Source of the DNA: Acidimicrobiales bacterium
GTDB lineage: Bacteria; Actinomycetota; Acidimicrobiia; Acidimicrobiales; JACCXE01
Direction: 5' to 3'
Assembly (NCBI GenBank): GCA_035546775.1
Contig: DASZWD010000014.1
Span: 55,443-119,442, forward strand
Length of the DNA: 64,000 nt
Part shown: piece by piece, positions 1 through 7,482 of the stretch
Numbering within the stretch: the first letter of the stretch is position 1
Layout of the letters: every line of letters begins with the position of its first letter
Notes under the pieces: generated by a model
Told to the model about the DNA's origin: nothing
Databases searched by the model: none
Seen by the model: the letters and a program-made list of their open reading frames with translations, nothing else
Position numbers and translations under genes: made by a program

Positions 1-217
1 CGCCGCCCCAAGACGCGACAAGGTAGATCGTGTCGCCGTCGACGATGGGCGCCGTCAACATCGTCTGACGCTTCTCGCCGGTCTTGCGCCCGGTCGTCGT
101 AAGGACCACGGCCTCCATGTTCATGACCTTGCCGCCGACCTTGCCCCGCGTCGCGGTGAACAAACTGCGGTGCAGGAAGTTGACGACTTTGGCGGCGGGG
201 TCTCGGCGGTCGGCCAT
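1..217 (-). CDS. Ddn-family F420-dependent nitroreductase/quinone reductase, 3' end cut by window
   Basis: Only the N-terminal 72 residues are present, reading leftwards out of the window. The visible segment contains the run TTGRKTGEKRQTM followed about 20 residues later by LVASWGG. These are the family landmarks of deazaflavin-dependent nitroreductase (Ddn/Rv3547-like) proteins, which form a small split beta-barrel and reduce quinones or nitro compounds with F420H2. The ATG at 217 follows a TAACCT hexamer at 224-229 on the same strand with six bases between and no Shine-Dalgarno, so the mRNA is probably leaderless. Substrate cannot be told from the fragment. Confidence 0.75.
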   Translation of the reverse strand, partial: MADRRDPAAKVVNFLHRSLFTATRGKVGGKVMNMEAVVLTTTGRKTGEKRQTMLTAPIVDGDTIYLVASWGG

Positions 218-302
218 GGCGGCAGGTTAGGCGCCCAACGACGCCCGACAACAGGCCGTTCGGCCCTATCTCGTGAGCGTCCGCACGGCGTTGGCTGGGT
301 GC

Positions 303-1016
303 ATGGAAGCGAACGCGCAGAACGCCTATCCCGCTCGCCTCGACGCCCGCCTGGACAACCCGGGACGCTGGTTGTGGCTCGTCAAGTGGATCCTCGTGAT
401 CCCGCACGTCGTCGTGCTCTTCTTCCTCTGGATCGCAGTGACAGTGCTCACGATCGTCGCCGGCGTGAACATCCTCTTCACCGGGCGCTACCCGCGCAGC
501 ATCTTCGACTTCAACCTCGGCGTGATGCGCTGGAGTTGGCGGGTGTCGTACTACGCCCTCAGCGGGTTCGGCACCGACCAGTACCCGCCGTTCTCGCTCC
601 AGCCCGATCCCGACTATCCCGCCGACTTCACGGTCGACTACCCCGAGCACCTGTCGCAGGGACTCGTGCTGGTGAAGTGGTGGCTGCTGGCCCTCCCGCA
701 CATCCTGATCGTCGCCGTGCTCGCGGGCGGTTGGGGCTTGGGCTGGAACGGAGGGTGGCGCGCCGCCAGCGGTGGGGGACTCATTTCGTTGCTGTCGCTC
801 GTCGCCATCGTCATCAACGCAGTGAAGCGCGAGTACCCGCAGTCGCTGTTCGACCTCATCATGGGCCTCAACCGCTGGTGTTTCCGCGTGCTGGCCTACG
901 TCTCACTGATGCGCGACGAGTACCCGCCGTTCCGCCTCGACGGCGGCGGCACCGATCCCGGAACGATGACACCACCGCCTGCGACCGGAGGCACGAAGTC
1001 GTCACTCGCGGCGTAG
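303..1016 (+). CDS. DUF4389 membrane protein with two repeated units
   Basis: The product is about 237 residues with two copies of one module. Each copy is a hydrophobic helix preceded by a VKW(I/W)L-type segment and followed by YP(R/Q)S(I/L)FD and a second amphipathic stretch (FNLGVMRW in copy 1, IMGLNRW in copy 2), then YPPF. This pattern is that of DUF4389 proteins, integral membrane proteins of unknown function common in Actinobacteria. A GTG at 273 is also in frame. I prefer the ATG at 303 because the extra ten residues look unlike the family, but no clear ribosome-binding site decides it. A short Pro/Thr-rich tail follows the last module. Confidence 0.7.
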   Translation: MEANAQNAYPARLDARLDNPGRWLWLVKWILVIPHVVVLFFLWIAVTVLTIVAGVNILFTGRYPRSIFDFNLGVMRWSWRVSYYALSGFGTDQYPPFSLQPDPDYPADFTVDYPEHLSQGLVLVKWWLLALPHILIVAVLAGGWGLGWNGGWRAASGGGLISLLSLVAIVINAVKREYPQSLFDLIMGLNRWCFRVLAYVSLMRDEYPPFRLDGGGTDPGTMTPPPATGGTKSSLAA

Positions 1017-1047
1017 TTATGGACCGCCGGCGGGCGCATCCTGCGCG

Positions 1048-2997
1048 CTAGGCGGCGTTGGTGGCGCGGTACTTGGCGACGAGGTCGACGACTTCGCCCA
1101 TCATCTCGGCGAGTGCGTAGTCCTTCGGCGTGTACACCGCCGCGACGCCGTTCTCGAGCAGCTTGGCGGCGTCCTCGTCGGGGATGATGCCGCCGACGAT
1201 CACGGGCGCGTCCACGCCCTCGGCGCGCAGCAAGCGCAGCACTTCGGGAACGAGTTCGAGGTGACCGCCCGACAGGATCGACAGACCGACCACGTCGACG
1301 TCTTCGTCGCGGGCGGCATCCGCGATCTGCTGGGGGGTGAGGCGGATGCCTTGGTACACGACCTCGAAGCCGGCGTCGCGCGCGGCCACGGCCACCTGCT
1401 CGGCGCCGTTGGAGTGGCCGTCGAGGCCGGGCTTGGCGACGAGGAACCGCGGCGGCCCGCCGGCGAGCGCCTTGACCTTGGCGACGGTCGGGGCCATCTC
1501 CTCGCCGCGGCCGCCGACGGCGCCCGCCACGCCGGTCGGGGCGCGGTACTCGCCGAACACCTCGCGCAAAGCGGCGCCCCACTCACCGGTGGTGCCGCCG
1601 GCGTGGGCCAGTGCGATCGTCGCCGGGAGGATGTTCTCGTCGGTGGCGGCGACGCGCTTGAGCTCGGCCAGCGCGGCTTCGACGGCCGCGTTGTCGCGCG
1701 CCGCCTTCCAGGCCTTCAGGTCTTCCTTGGCCGCGACTTCGACGGCCGGGTCGACCTTCAAGATCGCGCCCTCGCCTTCAAGCGGGGAGTCCGCGGTTTC
1801 GGTGAAGCAGTTCACGCCGACGACCTTTTGCTCGCCGACTTCGATGCGGCGCGCCCGCGCCGCTTGTGACCGCACCAGGCGCGCCTTCATCTCCTCGATC
1901 GCCTCGAAGGCGCCCCCGAGGGCGAGGATCTCGTCGAGTTCGGCGGTGGCAGCGTCGACCAATTCCGTCGTGCGCGCCTCGATCACGTGCGAACCGTTGA
2001 AGATGTCGTCGTACTCGAGCAGGTCGGTCTCGAAGGCGAGGATCTGCTGCATGCGCAGCGCCCACTGCTGATCCCACGGCCGCGGGAGGCCGAGGGCCTC
2101 GTTCCACGCCGGCAGCTGCAACGAGCGCGTGCGGGCGTCCTTGGACAGCGTCACGCCGAGCATCTCGAGCACGATGCGCTGCACGTTGTTCTCAGGTTGC
2201 TGTTCGGTGAGGCCGAGCGAGTTCACTTGCACCGCGTAACGGAAGCGACGCGCCTTGGGGTCCTCGACGCCGTATCGCTCCCGCGTGATGCGATCCCACA
2301 AGATGCCGAAGGCGCGCATCTTGCACACCTCTTCGATGAAGCGGATGCCGGCGTTGACGAAGAAGCTGATGCGCTCGACGACCTTCGGCAGTTCCTCTTC
2401 GGTCACCTGACCCGACTCGCGCACGGCGTCGAGCACGCCGATCGCCGTCGCCATGGTGAAGGCCAGCTCCTGAACGGGCGTCGCTCCCGCCTCCTGCAGG
2501 TGGTAGCTGCAGACGTTGATCGGGTTCCAGCGCGGCACGTGGCGCACGGTGTAGGCGATGGTATCGACGGTGAGCCGCCGCGACGCCTCGGGCGGGAAGA
2601 TGTAGGTCCCGCGTGACAAGTACTCCTTGATGATGTCGTTCTGCGTCGTGCCGCCGAGCACCGCCGGGTCGATGCCGCGGTTCTCCGCATTGGCGACATA
2701 CAGCGCCAGCAGCCACGACGCCGGCGCGTTGATCGTCATCGACGTGGTCAGCTCGTCGAGGGGGATCTGGTCGAACAGCTGCTCCACGTGTCCGAGGTGG
2801 ACGACGGGGACACCGACCTTGCCGACCTCGCCCGTGGCTTCGGGGGCGTCGGGGTCGTAGCCGGTCTGTGTAGGCAGGTCGAAGGCGACGGACAAGCCGG
2901 TCTGGCCCTTCGACAGATTGGTCCGGTACAACTCGTTCGACGCCTTGGCCGTCGAGTGACCGGAATACGTGCGCATGACCCAGGGGCGATCGGCCAT
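1048..2997 (-). CDS. meaA: MeaA-type acyl-CoA mutase (ethylmalonyl-CoA mutase family), B12-dependent
   Basis: The 649-residue protein joins a catalytic TIM-barrel (about residues 1-500) to a C-terminal cobalamin-binding domain (about 515-640). The N-terminus reads RPWVMRTYSGHSTAKASN and then LPTQTGYDPD. The B12 lower-ligand motif is LDGHSNG rather than the LDGHDRG usual in methylmalonyl-CoA mutase. These features match MeaA/ethylmalonyl-CoA mutase, which converts (2R)-ethylmalonyl-CoA to methylsuccinyl-CoA. I see no other ethylmalonyl-CoA pathway enzyme here, so the exact substrate is inferred. The ATG at 2997 is chosen over a GTG at 3012 because family members begin just before the DRPW segment. 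It is divergent from the coiled-coil protein gene at 3033. Confidence 0.85.
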   Translation of the reverse strand: MADRPWVMRTYSGHSTAKASNELYRTNLSKGQTGLSVAFDLPTQTGYDPDAPEATGEVGKVGVPVVHLGHVEQLFDQIPLDELTTSMTINAPASWLLALYVANAENRGIDPAVLGGTTQNDIIKEYLSRGTYIFPPEASRRLTVDTIAYTVRHVPRWNPINVCSYHLQEAGATPVQELAFTMATAIGVLDAVRESGQVTEEELPKVVERISFFVNAGIRFIEEVCKMRAFGILWDRITRERYGVEDPKARRFRYAVQVNSLGLTEQQPENNVQRIVLEMLGVTLSKDARTRSLQLPAWNEALGLPRPWDQQWALRMQQILAFETDLLEYDDIFNGSHVIEARTTELVDAATAELDEILALGGAFEAIEEMKARLVRSQAARARRIEVGEQKVVGVNCFTETADSPLEGEGAILKVDPAVEVAAKEDLKAWKAARDNAAVEAALAELKRVAATDENILPATIALAHAGGTTGEWGAALREVFGEYRAPTGVAGAVGGRGEEMAPTVAKVKALAGGPPRFLVAKPGLDGHSNGAEQVAVAARDAGFEVVYQGIRLTPQQIADAARDEDVDVVGLSILSGGHLELVPEVLRLLRAEGVDAPVIVGGIIPDEDAAKLLENGVAAVYTPKDYALAEMMGEVVDLVAKYRATNAA

Positions 2998-3032
2998 AGC
3001 CAATATTTTCACTTTTCTGTACGCTTGCCCGT

Positions 3033-3533
3033 ATGCGCAGTACGGGTCGGGTCAAGATGGTCGTCCGGGGACTGGCGGTTGCCGCCGTCGCGGCGTCACC
3101 ACTGGCCGCCCTCGAGGCCGACGCCGCCGTCAACACCGGCACCGCCACTGCGAGCGGGCCGGGCATTTCGATCGAGAACACCGGCGGCAACGTCGAGTAC
3201 GGCGTCGGGCACAGCGAGTCGAAGGTCGTCCTGGGCGATGGAGGCGGCGCCGCCCCCGCGATCGCGGCGCCGAATGCTCTGTCGACGAAGGCCGCACCGG
3301 TTGTCGACCCCGCTGCCAGTGCACGAGCACGCGCCAAGGCCATGGCCGACGCCGCCAAGGCGCGGGCGCAGGCCGCCGTCGACGCCGCCCGGCTGCGCGC
3401 CGAGCAGGCGGTGGAGCAGGCGCAGCAGCAGGCCGATCAGGCCAAGGCGCACGCCGCCCAGCAGTCGCAGGACGCCCAGACGCGCGCCGAGACAAATTCG
3501 GCATCGGCGTCGTCGTATTCCTCCGCCGACTAG
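3033..3533 (+). CDS. Exported Ala-rich coiled-coil protein
   Basis: The 166-residue protein starts with a signal-peptide-like segment: basic RSTGRVK, a hydrophobic run, then an Ala-x-Ala cleavage region near residue 30. A Gly/Ser-rich stretch follows. From about residue 95 there is a long Ala/Gln/Arg helix with heptad-like spacing (KARAQAAVDAARLRAEQAVEQ), which should form a coiled coil. It has no cysteine and no recognisable domain. The ATG follows TACGCT at 3020-3025 by seven bases, so translation is probably leaderless. The downstream gene at 3557 encodes a protein of similar design. Function is unknown; an envelope or structural role is inference. Confidence 0.6.
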   Translation: MRSTGRVKMVVRGLAVAAVAASPLAALEADAAVNTGTATASGPGISIENTGGNVEYGVGHSESKVVLGDGGGAAPAIAAPNALSTKAAPVVDPAASARARAKAMADAAKARAQAAVDAARLRAEQAVEQAQQQADQAKAHAAQQSQDAQTRAETNSASASSYSSAD

Positions 3534-3556
3534 TCCCGCTACTACTCTTCGCCGCC

Positions 3557-4003
3557 ATGCAGTGGCTCAGGGAACGTATTCATTTCGGTTGGGTCGGCGG
3601 CGCCGCTCTCGCCATGATCCTGGCGTACTTCGCCACCGGGACGCCGACGCTGTCGTTGTCCAACGCCGCGACCGACCAGCCGGCGATGCCGACGATCCCG
3701 ACGGTCACGCAGCCGACGACGCCGACGATCCCGCCGACGTCTATCCCGAGCACTCCCACCACTCAGCCCCACGTCGACACGCCCGAGCCCCCCGATGTCA
3801 GCGGCGCCGTGGGCGACGCCCAGGACCAGGCCGACCAGGCTCGTCAGGCGGCCGAAGAGCAGCGTGAGGAGGCCGAGGCCGACGCCGCGCAGCAGAAGGC
3901 CGACGCCGAAAAGCAGGCGGCCGACGCCCGCGCCGATGCCGAGCGCCAGCGCGCCGAGGCGCAGCGCCAGGCCGACGCCGAGCGCGCCGCCCACCCCCAC
4001 TGA
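3557..4003 (+). CDS. Membrane-anchored coiled-coil protein, second of a tandem pair
   Basis: This encodes 148 residues. A basic start (MQWLRERIHFGW) leads into one hydrophobic segment (AALAMILAYFATG, about residues 16-30), then a Thr/Pro-rich linker of about 45 residues with repeated TIPT/TTPT motifs. A charged C-terminal helix follows, rich in Ala, Gln, Asp and Glu (DQADQARQAAEEQREEAEAD), predicted as a coiled coil. The topology suggests an N-terminal anchor, an extended wall-spanning linker and an outer helix. The open frame extends upstream to 2969 but overlaps the gene at 3033, so the internal ATG is the credible start. No family is recognised. Confidence 0.6.
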   Translation: MQWLRERIHFGWVGGAALAMILAYFATGTPTLSLSNAATDQPAMPTIPTVTQPTTPTIPPTSIPSTPTTQPHVDTPEPPDVSGAVGDAQDQADQARQAAEEQREEAEADAAQQKADAEKQAADARADAERQRAEAQRQADAERAAHPH

Positions 4004-4005
4004 CC

Positions 4006-4052
4006 TTCTGTGAAGGAATTCCCGTGCACAGCACGGAGACTCCTTCACAGAA
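4006..4052. terminator. Hairpin between convergent genes, TTCTGTGAAGG family
   Basis: A 12-base arm TTCTGTGAAGGA (4006-4017) pairs perfectly with TCCTTCACAGAA (4041-4052). Inside lie a 4x4 internal loop and a second stem CCGTGC/GCACGG (4022-4027/4031-4036) closed by the three-base loop ACA. It sits between the stop codons of the coiled-coil gene and the convergent dehydrogenase gene, so it can act on both strands. The same outer core recurs at 47972-48026. Confidence 0.6.
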
Positions 4053-4058
4053 CGTGCA

Positions 4059-4907
4059 TTAGTAGGTGTAGAAGCCCTCGCCCGACTTGCGGCCGAGACG
4101 CTCCGCGCTCACCAGGCGACGCAGCGTCGGCGCTGCCGCGTAGTTCGGGTCCTTGAACTCGGCGTAGAGGGCGTCGAGGATCGACAGGCTGGTGTCGAGG
4201 CCGACGAGGTCGAGCAGTGCCAGGGGACCCATCGGGAAGTTGCAGCCGCCCTGCATCGCCGAGTCGATGTCCTCGGCCGAAGCGACGCCGCGCTCGAGCA
4301 TCTTCACCGCGTTGTTGAGGTACGGGAACAGCAGAGCGTTGACGATGAAGCCGGCCTCGTCCTTCACCGTGACCGGTGCCTTGCCGCACTTCTTGGCGAA
4401 CTCGAGCGCCTCGGCGATCGTCTCGTCGCTCGCCGTCAGGGGGCGCACGACCTCGACGAGCTTCATCGCCGTGGCCGGATTGAAGAAGTGGATGCCGCAC
4501 ACGCGCTCGGGCCGGCCCGTCTCCATGGCGAGGTCGATGACCGACAGCGTCGACGTGTTGGTAGCGAGGATGGCGCTGTCCTGCACGAGGCGGTCGAGCT
4601 CGTTGAACAGTTCCTTCTTGACCGCCAGGTCCTCCACGACGGACTCGATCACCAGATCGCAGTCCTTGAGCGCGTGCAGGTCAGACGTGGCGGTGACGCG
4701 CGCCAGCGTGGCGTCGCGGTCCTCGGCCGTGATCTTCTCGCGGTCGACCTGCTTGGCCAGCGACTTCTCGAGTGACGCCACCATGGCGTCGGCCGTCTCC
4801 TGCCTGCGGCTGCGCAGGATCACCTCGTGGCCGGCTTTGGCGGCCACTTCGGCCACCCCCGAGCCCATGATTCCGGAACCGACAACACCGACACGATTGA
4901 TCGTCAT
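4059..4907 (-). CDS. 3-hydroxybutyryl-CoA dehydrogenase family protein
   Basis: The 282-residue length equals that of single-domain PaaH/FadB2/Hbd enzymes. The NAD-binding Rossmann motif VGVVGSGIMGSGVAE is at residues 6-20. The catalytic core shows DLVIESVVED, then TNTSTLSV, and the His of CGIHFFNPA, followed by E in the VEVVRPL region. The C-terminal dimerisation domain contains NALLFPYLNNAV and ends SGEGFYTY, a typical end for the family. It should oxidise (S)-3-hydroxyacyl-CoA in fatty-acid or polyester metabolism. The frame stays open far upstream, but the ATG at 4907 gives the correct N-terminus. A TAACGT hexamer eight bases upstream suggests a leaderless transcript. Confidence 0.9.
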   Translation of the reverse strand: MTINRVGVVGSGIMGSGVAEVAAKAGHEVILRSRRQETADAMVASLEKSLAKQVDREKITAEDRDATLARVTATSDLHALKDCDLVIESVVEDLAVKKELFNELDRLVQDSAILATNTSTLSVIDLAMETGRPERVCGIHFFNPATAMKLVEVVRPLTASDETIAEALEFAKKCGKAPVTVKDEAGFIVNALLFPYLNNAVKMLERGVASAEDIDSAMQGGCNFPMGPLALLDLVGLDTSLSILDALYAEFKDPNYAAAPTLRRLVSAERLGRKSGEGFYTY

Positions 4908-4946
4908 GGCGGCAGACGTTACTCGGCGGTAGCTAGCTTCCCCGGG

Positions 4947-5414
4947 GTGGATCACCCCCGCATCGACCCCGGTGTTCGCCGCGAACGGCTGGTGGCCCGC
5001 GCCCGCGGCCGCACGCTCGAACTGGGCGAGCCCCGCGATTGGCTGACCAACTCGGACCTGCCGCTGCACGCGTACGACACCGTCGTGTCGGTGCTGGAAC
5101 TGTGCCGTGTCGACGACGTGTACTCGGCGCTGCTCCGGGTCAAGGAGCTGCTGGCGCCCGACGGGCAATTCCTCGCGCTCGAACACGTGCGGGCGACGGG
5201 TTGGCGCGGCCGCGTGCAGGACGCGGCGTCGCCCGCGTGGCGGCGGGTGGCGCGCCAGTGCCACCCCGACCGCGACATCGTCGACGTCCTGCGCAAGAAC
5301 GGCTTCGCCATCACCGACTGCGACCGGTTCGCCCTCGATGGCGCGCCGCCCCTGCTGCGTCAAGCAGTATCGGTCGTGGCAATTCGCAAAGTGCGCAACG
5401 AGGTGGCGTCGTGA
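4947..5414 (+). CDS. Shrunken class I methyltransferase-like protein
   Basis: The 155-residue protein resembles the C-terminal two thirds of UbiE/Methyltransf_11 enzymes: YDTVVSVLELC (residues 43-53), a helix, LLAPDGQFLALEHVRA (68-83), and the QDAASPAWRRVARQCH segment found in a subgroup of these proteins. The N-terminal SAM-binding half is collapsed. LELGEPRDW (24-32) stands where the glycine loop and the second and third strands should be, so roughly 50 residues are missing and no GxGxG remains. It probably cannot bind SAM in the normal way. The GTG start follows TAGCTT (4934-4939) by seven bases, and the gene overlaps the next one by GTGA. Confidence 0.6.
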   Translation: MDHPRIDPGVRRERLVARARGRTLELGEPRDWLTNSDLPLHAYDTVVSVLELCRVDDVYSALLRVKELLAPDGQFLALEHVRATGWRGRVQDAASPAWRRVARQCHPDRDIVDVLRKNGFAITDCDRFALDGAPPLLRQAVSVVAIRKVRNEVAS

Positions 5415-6079
5415 CGACTGGTTGGCTGGCGTTGGTGGGCGGTCAGGAATGGACCGACGGCACGCGTCCGATCGACGAGTTGTTGCTCAAGGAATCGGGC
5501 GCCAAAGAGGTGCTCGTGGTCGCGACGGCCGCCGCCTACGAGCAGCCGCAGAAGGTCGTAGCGGCCGCCGCCGCATACTTCGGAGAACTCGGAGCGAAGG
5601 TGAAGTCGGCCGACGTCTACGGGCGGAGCGCGGCGATGGACAAGGCGGCGGTCAAGGCAGTGCGCGCCGCCAAGCTCGTCTACTTCGGCGACGGCTCCCC
5701 CCTGCACGCACGGTCGGTGTTCAAGGACACGCCGTGGTGGGACGCGCTGGTCGAAGCGTGGAACGACGGTGCGGCCGTCGCCGGCACCGGTGCGGGCGCC
5801 ATGATCCTCGGCGACCCGATGGTCGATCCTCGCGGCGGCGCCTTCACCCTGGGACTCGGGCTTATCCCGTCGCTGGCGGCGATGACCAAGACGCAGGACT
5901 GGCACCACGAAACCAAACGACGGACGATCCAGCTGGCGACCAAGGGACTGCCGCTGGTCGCCGTCGACGAGGCCACCGCCGCGCTGCGTTCCCCGACGGG
6001 CGAGTGGTCGGTGCTCGGCGTCGGCGCCGCCACCGTCTACGTCGACGGCGCCGAAGTGCCTCTCAGTCGGCTTCCGTGA
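5411..6079 (+). CDS. Peptidase S51/cyanophycinase-like protein lacking the catalytic serine
   Basis: The 222-residue protein has the flavodoxin-like fold signatures of peptidase E and cyanophycinase: an N-terminal LALVGGQEW, then VLVVATAAAYE, LVYFGDGSPLH (89-99), and the nucleophile-elbow segment AGTGAGAMILGD (124-135). Active family members have Ser in the third position of G-T-S-A-G-A, but here it is Gly127. The fold is therefore probably kept and serine-peptidase activity lost. Translation is coupled to the preceding gene (GTGA overlap). The 3' end overlaps the convergent cyclophilin gene by 17 bases. A ligand-binding or non-peptidase role is inference. Confidence 0.65.
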   Translation: MTTGWLALVGGQEWTDGTRPIDELLLKESGAKEVLVVATAAAYEQPQKVVAAAAAYFGELGAKVKSADVYGRSAAMDKAAVKAVRAAKLVYFGDGSPLHARSVFKDTPWWDALVEAWNDGAAVAGTGAGAMILGDPMVDPRGGAFTLGLGLIPSLAAMTKTQDWHHETKRRTIQLATKGLPLVAVDEATAALRSPTGEWSVLGVGAATVYVDGAEVPLSRLP

Positions 6080-6611
6080 TCCGGATGGAGTTGATCTTGA
6101 CTTCTTCCTTCGGGGTGCCGGAGCCCGTCCCCAGGTCGTTGATCGTCTTGACGACGTCGAGGCCCTGGATCACCTGACCGAACAGCGAGTACTGCGGTGG
6201 CAGGCGAACACCGTCTTGGCCGCTGATGATGAAGAACTGCGAGCCGTTCGTGTTGGGGCCGGCATTCGCCATCGCCAGCGACCCGAGCTCGTAACGCCCG
6301 GCGGGCGGCAACTCGTCGTCGAAGCGGTAGCCGGGCCCGCCGCGCCCCGATCCCTCGGGGCAGCCCCCCTGGAGCACGAAGCCGGGGATGATGCGGTGGA
6401 AGTTGAGCCCGTCGAAGTAGTTGTGGCGGGCAAGGAACACGAACGAGTTGACCGTCTTCGGCGCGCGCTCGGGCGCGAGGGCGACGGTGATGTCGCCCTT
6501 CGACGTCGAGATCACCGCGGTGTAGCGCTTGTTGGGGTCGATGCCCATGGGCGGCTCGGCGGAGAACTGCGTCGTCCGCTCCGAAAGGTGGTCGGCGGGA
6601 AAATCGGACAT
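6063..6611 (-). CDS. Cytoplasmic cyclophilin-type peptidyl-prolyl isomerase
   Basis: The 182-residue protein is a single cyclophilin domain without signal peptide. Diagnostic segments are FHRIIPGFVLQGG (the catalytic Arg lies in FHR), NTNGSQFFI and the closing FGQVIQGLDVV. It should catalyse cis-trans isomerisation of Xaa-Pro bonds during folding. Its start lies two bases after the stop codon of the membrane-anchored cyclophilin gene upstream, with GAGGAG as ribosome-binding site, so the two form an operon. The two proteins are clearly paralogues, one inside the cell and one at the membrane. Confidence 0.9.
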   Translation of the reverse strand: MSDFPADHLSERTTQFSAEPPMGIDPNKRYTAVISTSKGDITVALAPERAPKTVNSFVFLARHNYFDGLNFHRIIPGFVLQGGCPEGSGRGGPGYRFDDELPPAGRYELGSLAMANAGPNTNGSQFFIISGQDGVRLPPQYSLFGQVIQGLDVVKTINDLGTGSGTPKEEVKINSIRITEAD

Positions 6612-6613
6612 CG

Positions 6614-7411
6614 CTACTCCTCGGTGATGGTGACGGAAATCATGTGGTGCTCGACATTGGGTTCGCCGCTGCCCGAGCCGTCCTTGTTGATCTTCTTGAC
6701 GACGGACAGGCCGGCGGTCACGTGGCCGAACGGCGAGTACTTGGGTACCCCGCCGACCGCACTCAGCAACGTCTGGGCGCCGTTGTCCGACGCCACGAGG
6801 AAGAACTGCGAGCCGTTGGTGTTGGGGCCTGAGTTCGCCATGGCGACGTCGCCGTCGGTGTAGACGTAGCCGTCGGGGATCTCGTCTTCGAACTGATAGC
6901 CGGGGCCGCCCGTGCCGTTGCCCTGCGGGTCACCGGTCTGGTCCATGAAATCGGGGATCACGCGGTGGAAGATGATCCCGTCGAAGAAGTGGTTGCGGGC
7001 CAGGAACACGAAGTTGTTGACCGTCTTCGGCGCCGCCTCGGCGTTGAGGTCGACGGTAATCGTGCCGGCGTCGGTCTTGATCGCGGCCGTGTACTTCTTG
7101 GCCGGGTCGATGCACATGATCGGCGCGTGGTCGAACACGGTGAAGCGCTTCGCTGTGCCCTTCGCCGGAGGACACACGTCGGCGTTGCCCTTGAGTGGTT
7201 TTGCTGTTGTCGTCGTCGTGGCGGTCGCCGTCGAGTTGTTGTCGCTGCCGCCGCCCTTCATGGCGTAGGCGAGCGCGGCGCCGACGAGCACGACCGCCAC
7301 GACGGCGACGATGATCTGAGTCCGGCGCTTCTGTCGTTGCGCGGCCGCGGCCATCGCCTGCTGGCGGGCCCGGGTGTTTTCGCGCTGGCGCTGTCGTTTG
7401 TCGCTGGGCAC
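6614..7411 (-). CDS. Membrane-anchored cyclophilin-type peptidyl-prolyl isomerase
   Basis: The 265-residue protein starts with a very basic segment (residues 1-30), has one transmembrane helix (about 31-51, IIVAVVAVVLVGAALAYAM), a Thr-rich linker, and a cyclophilin domain from about residue 85. The domain shows FHRVIPDFMDQTGD, NTNGSQFFL and FGHVTAGLSVV. The topology places the isomerase outside the membrane, probably assisting folding of exported proteins. The GTG start at 7411 lies eight bases after a TAGCTT hexamer (7420-7425 on this strand), which suggests a leaderless mRNA. It is transcribed with the cytoplasmic paralogue at 6063. Confidence 0.88.
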   Translation of the reverse strand: MPSDKRQRQRENTRARQQAMAAAAQRQKRRTQIIVAVVAVVLVGAALAYAMKGGGSDNNSTATATTTTTAKPLKGNADVCPPAKGTAKRFTVFDHAPIMCIDPAKKYTAAIKTDAGTITVDLNAEAAPKTVNNFVFLARNHFFDGIIFHRVIPDFMDQTGDPQGNGTGGPGYQFEDEIPDGYVYTDGDVAMANSGPNTNGSQFFLVASDNGAQTLLSAVGGVPKYSPFGHVTAGLSVVKKINKDGSGSGEPNVEHHMISVTITEE

Positions 7412-7482
7412 GGCGTCGAAAGCTAGCCGACGCTCAAATCGACTTCGAAGGCGGGCCCGGTAGGCCGGTAGCCTTAAACCCC

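Noticed and set aside
2969..4003. A single 344-codon frame covering both coiled-coil genes
   Set aside because: Its first half overlaps the better-supported signal-peptide protein at 3033 and is Arg/Gly-rich nonsense. The internal ATG at 3557 gives a sensible anchored protein.
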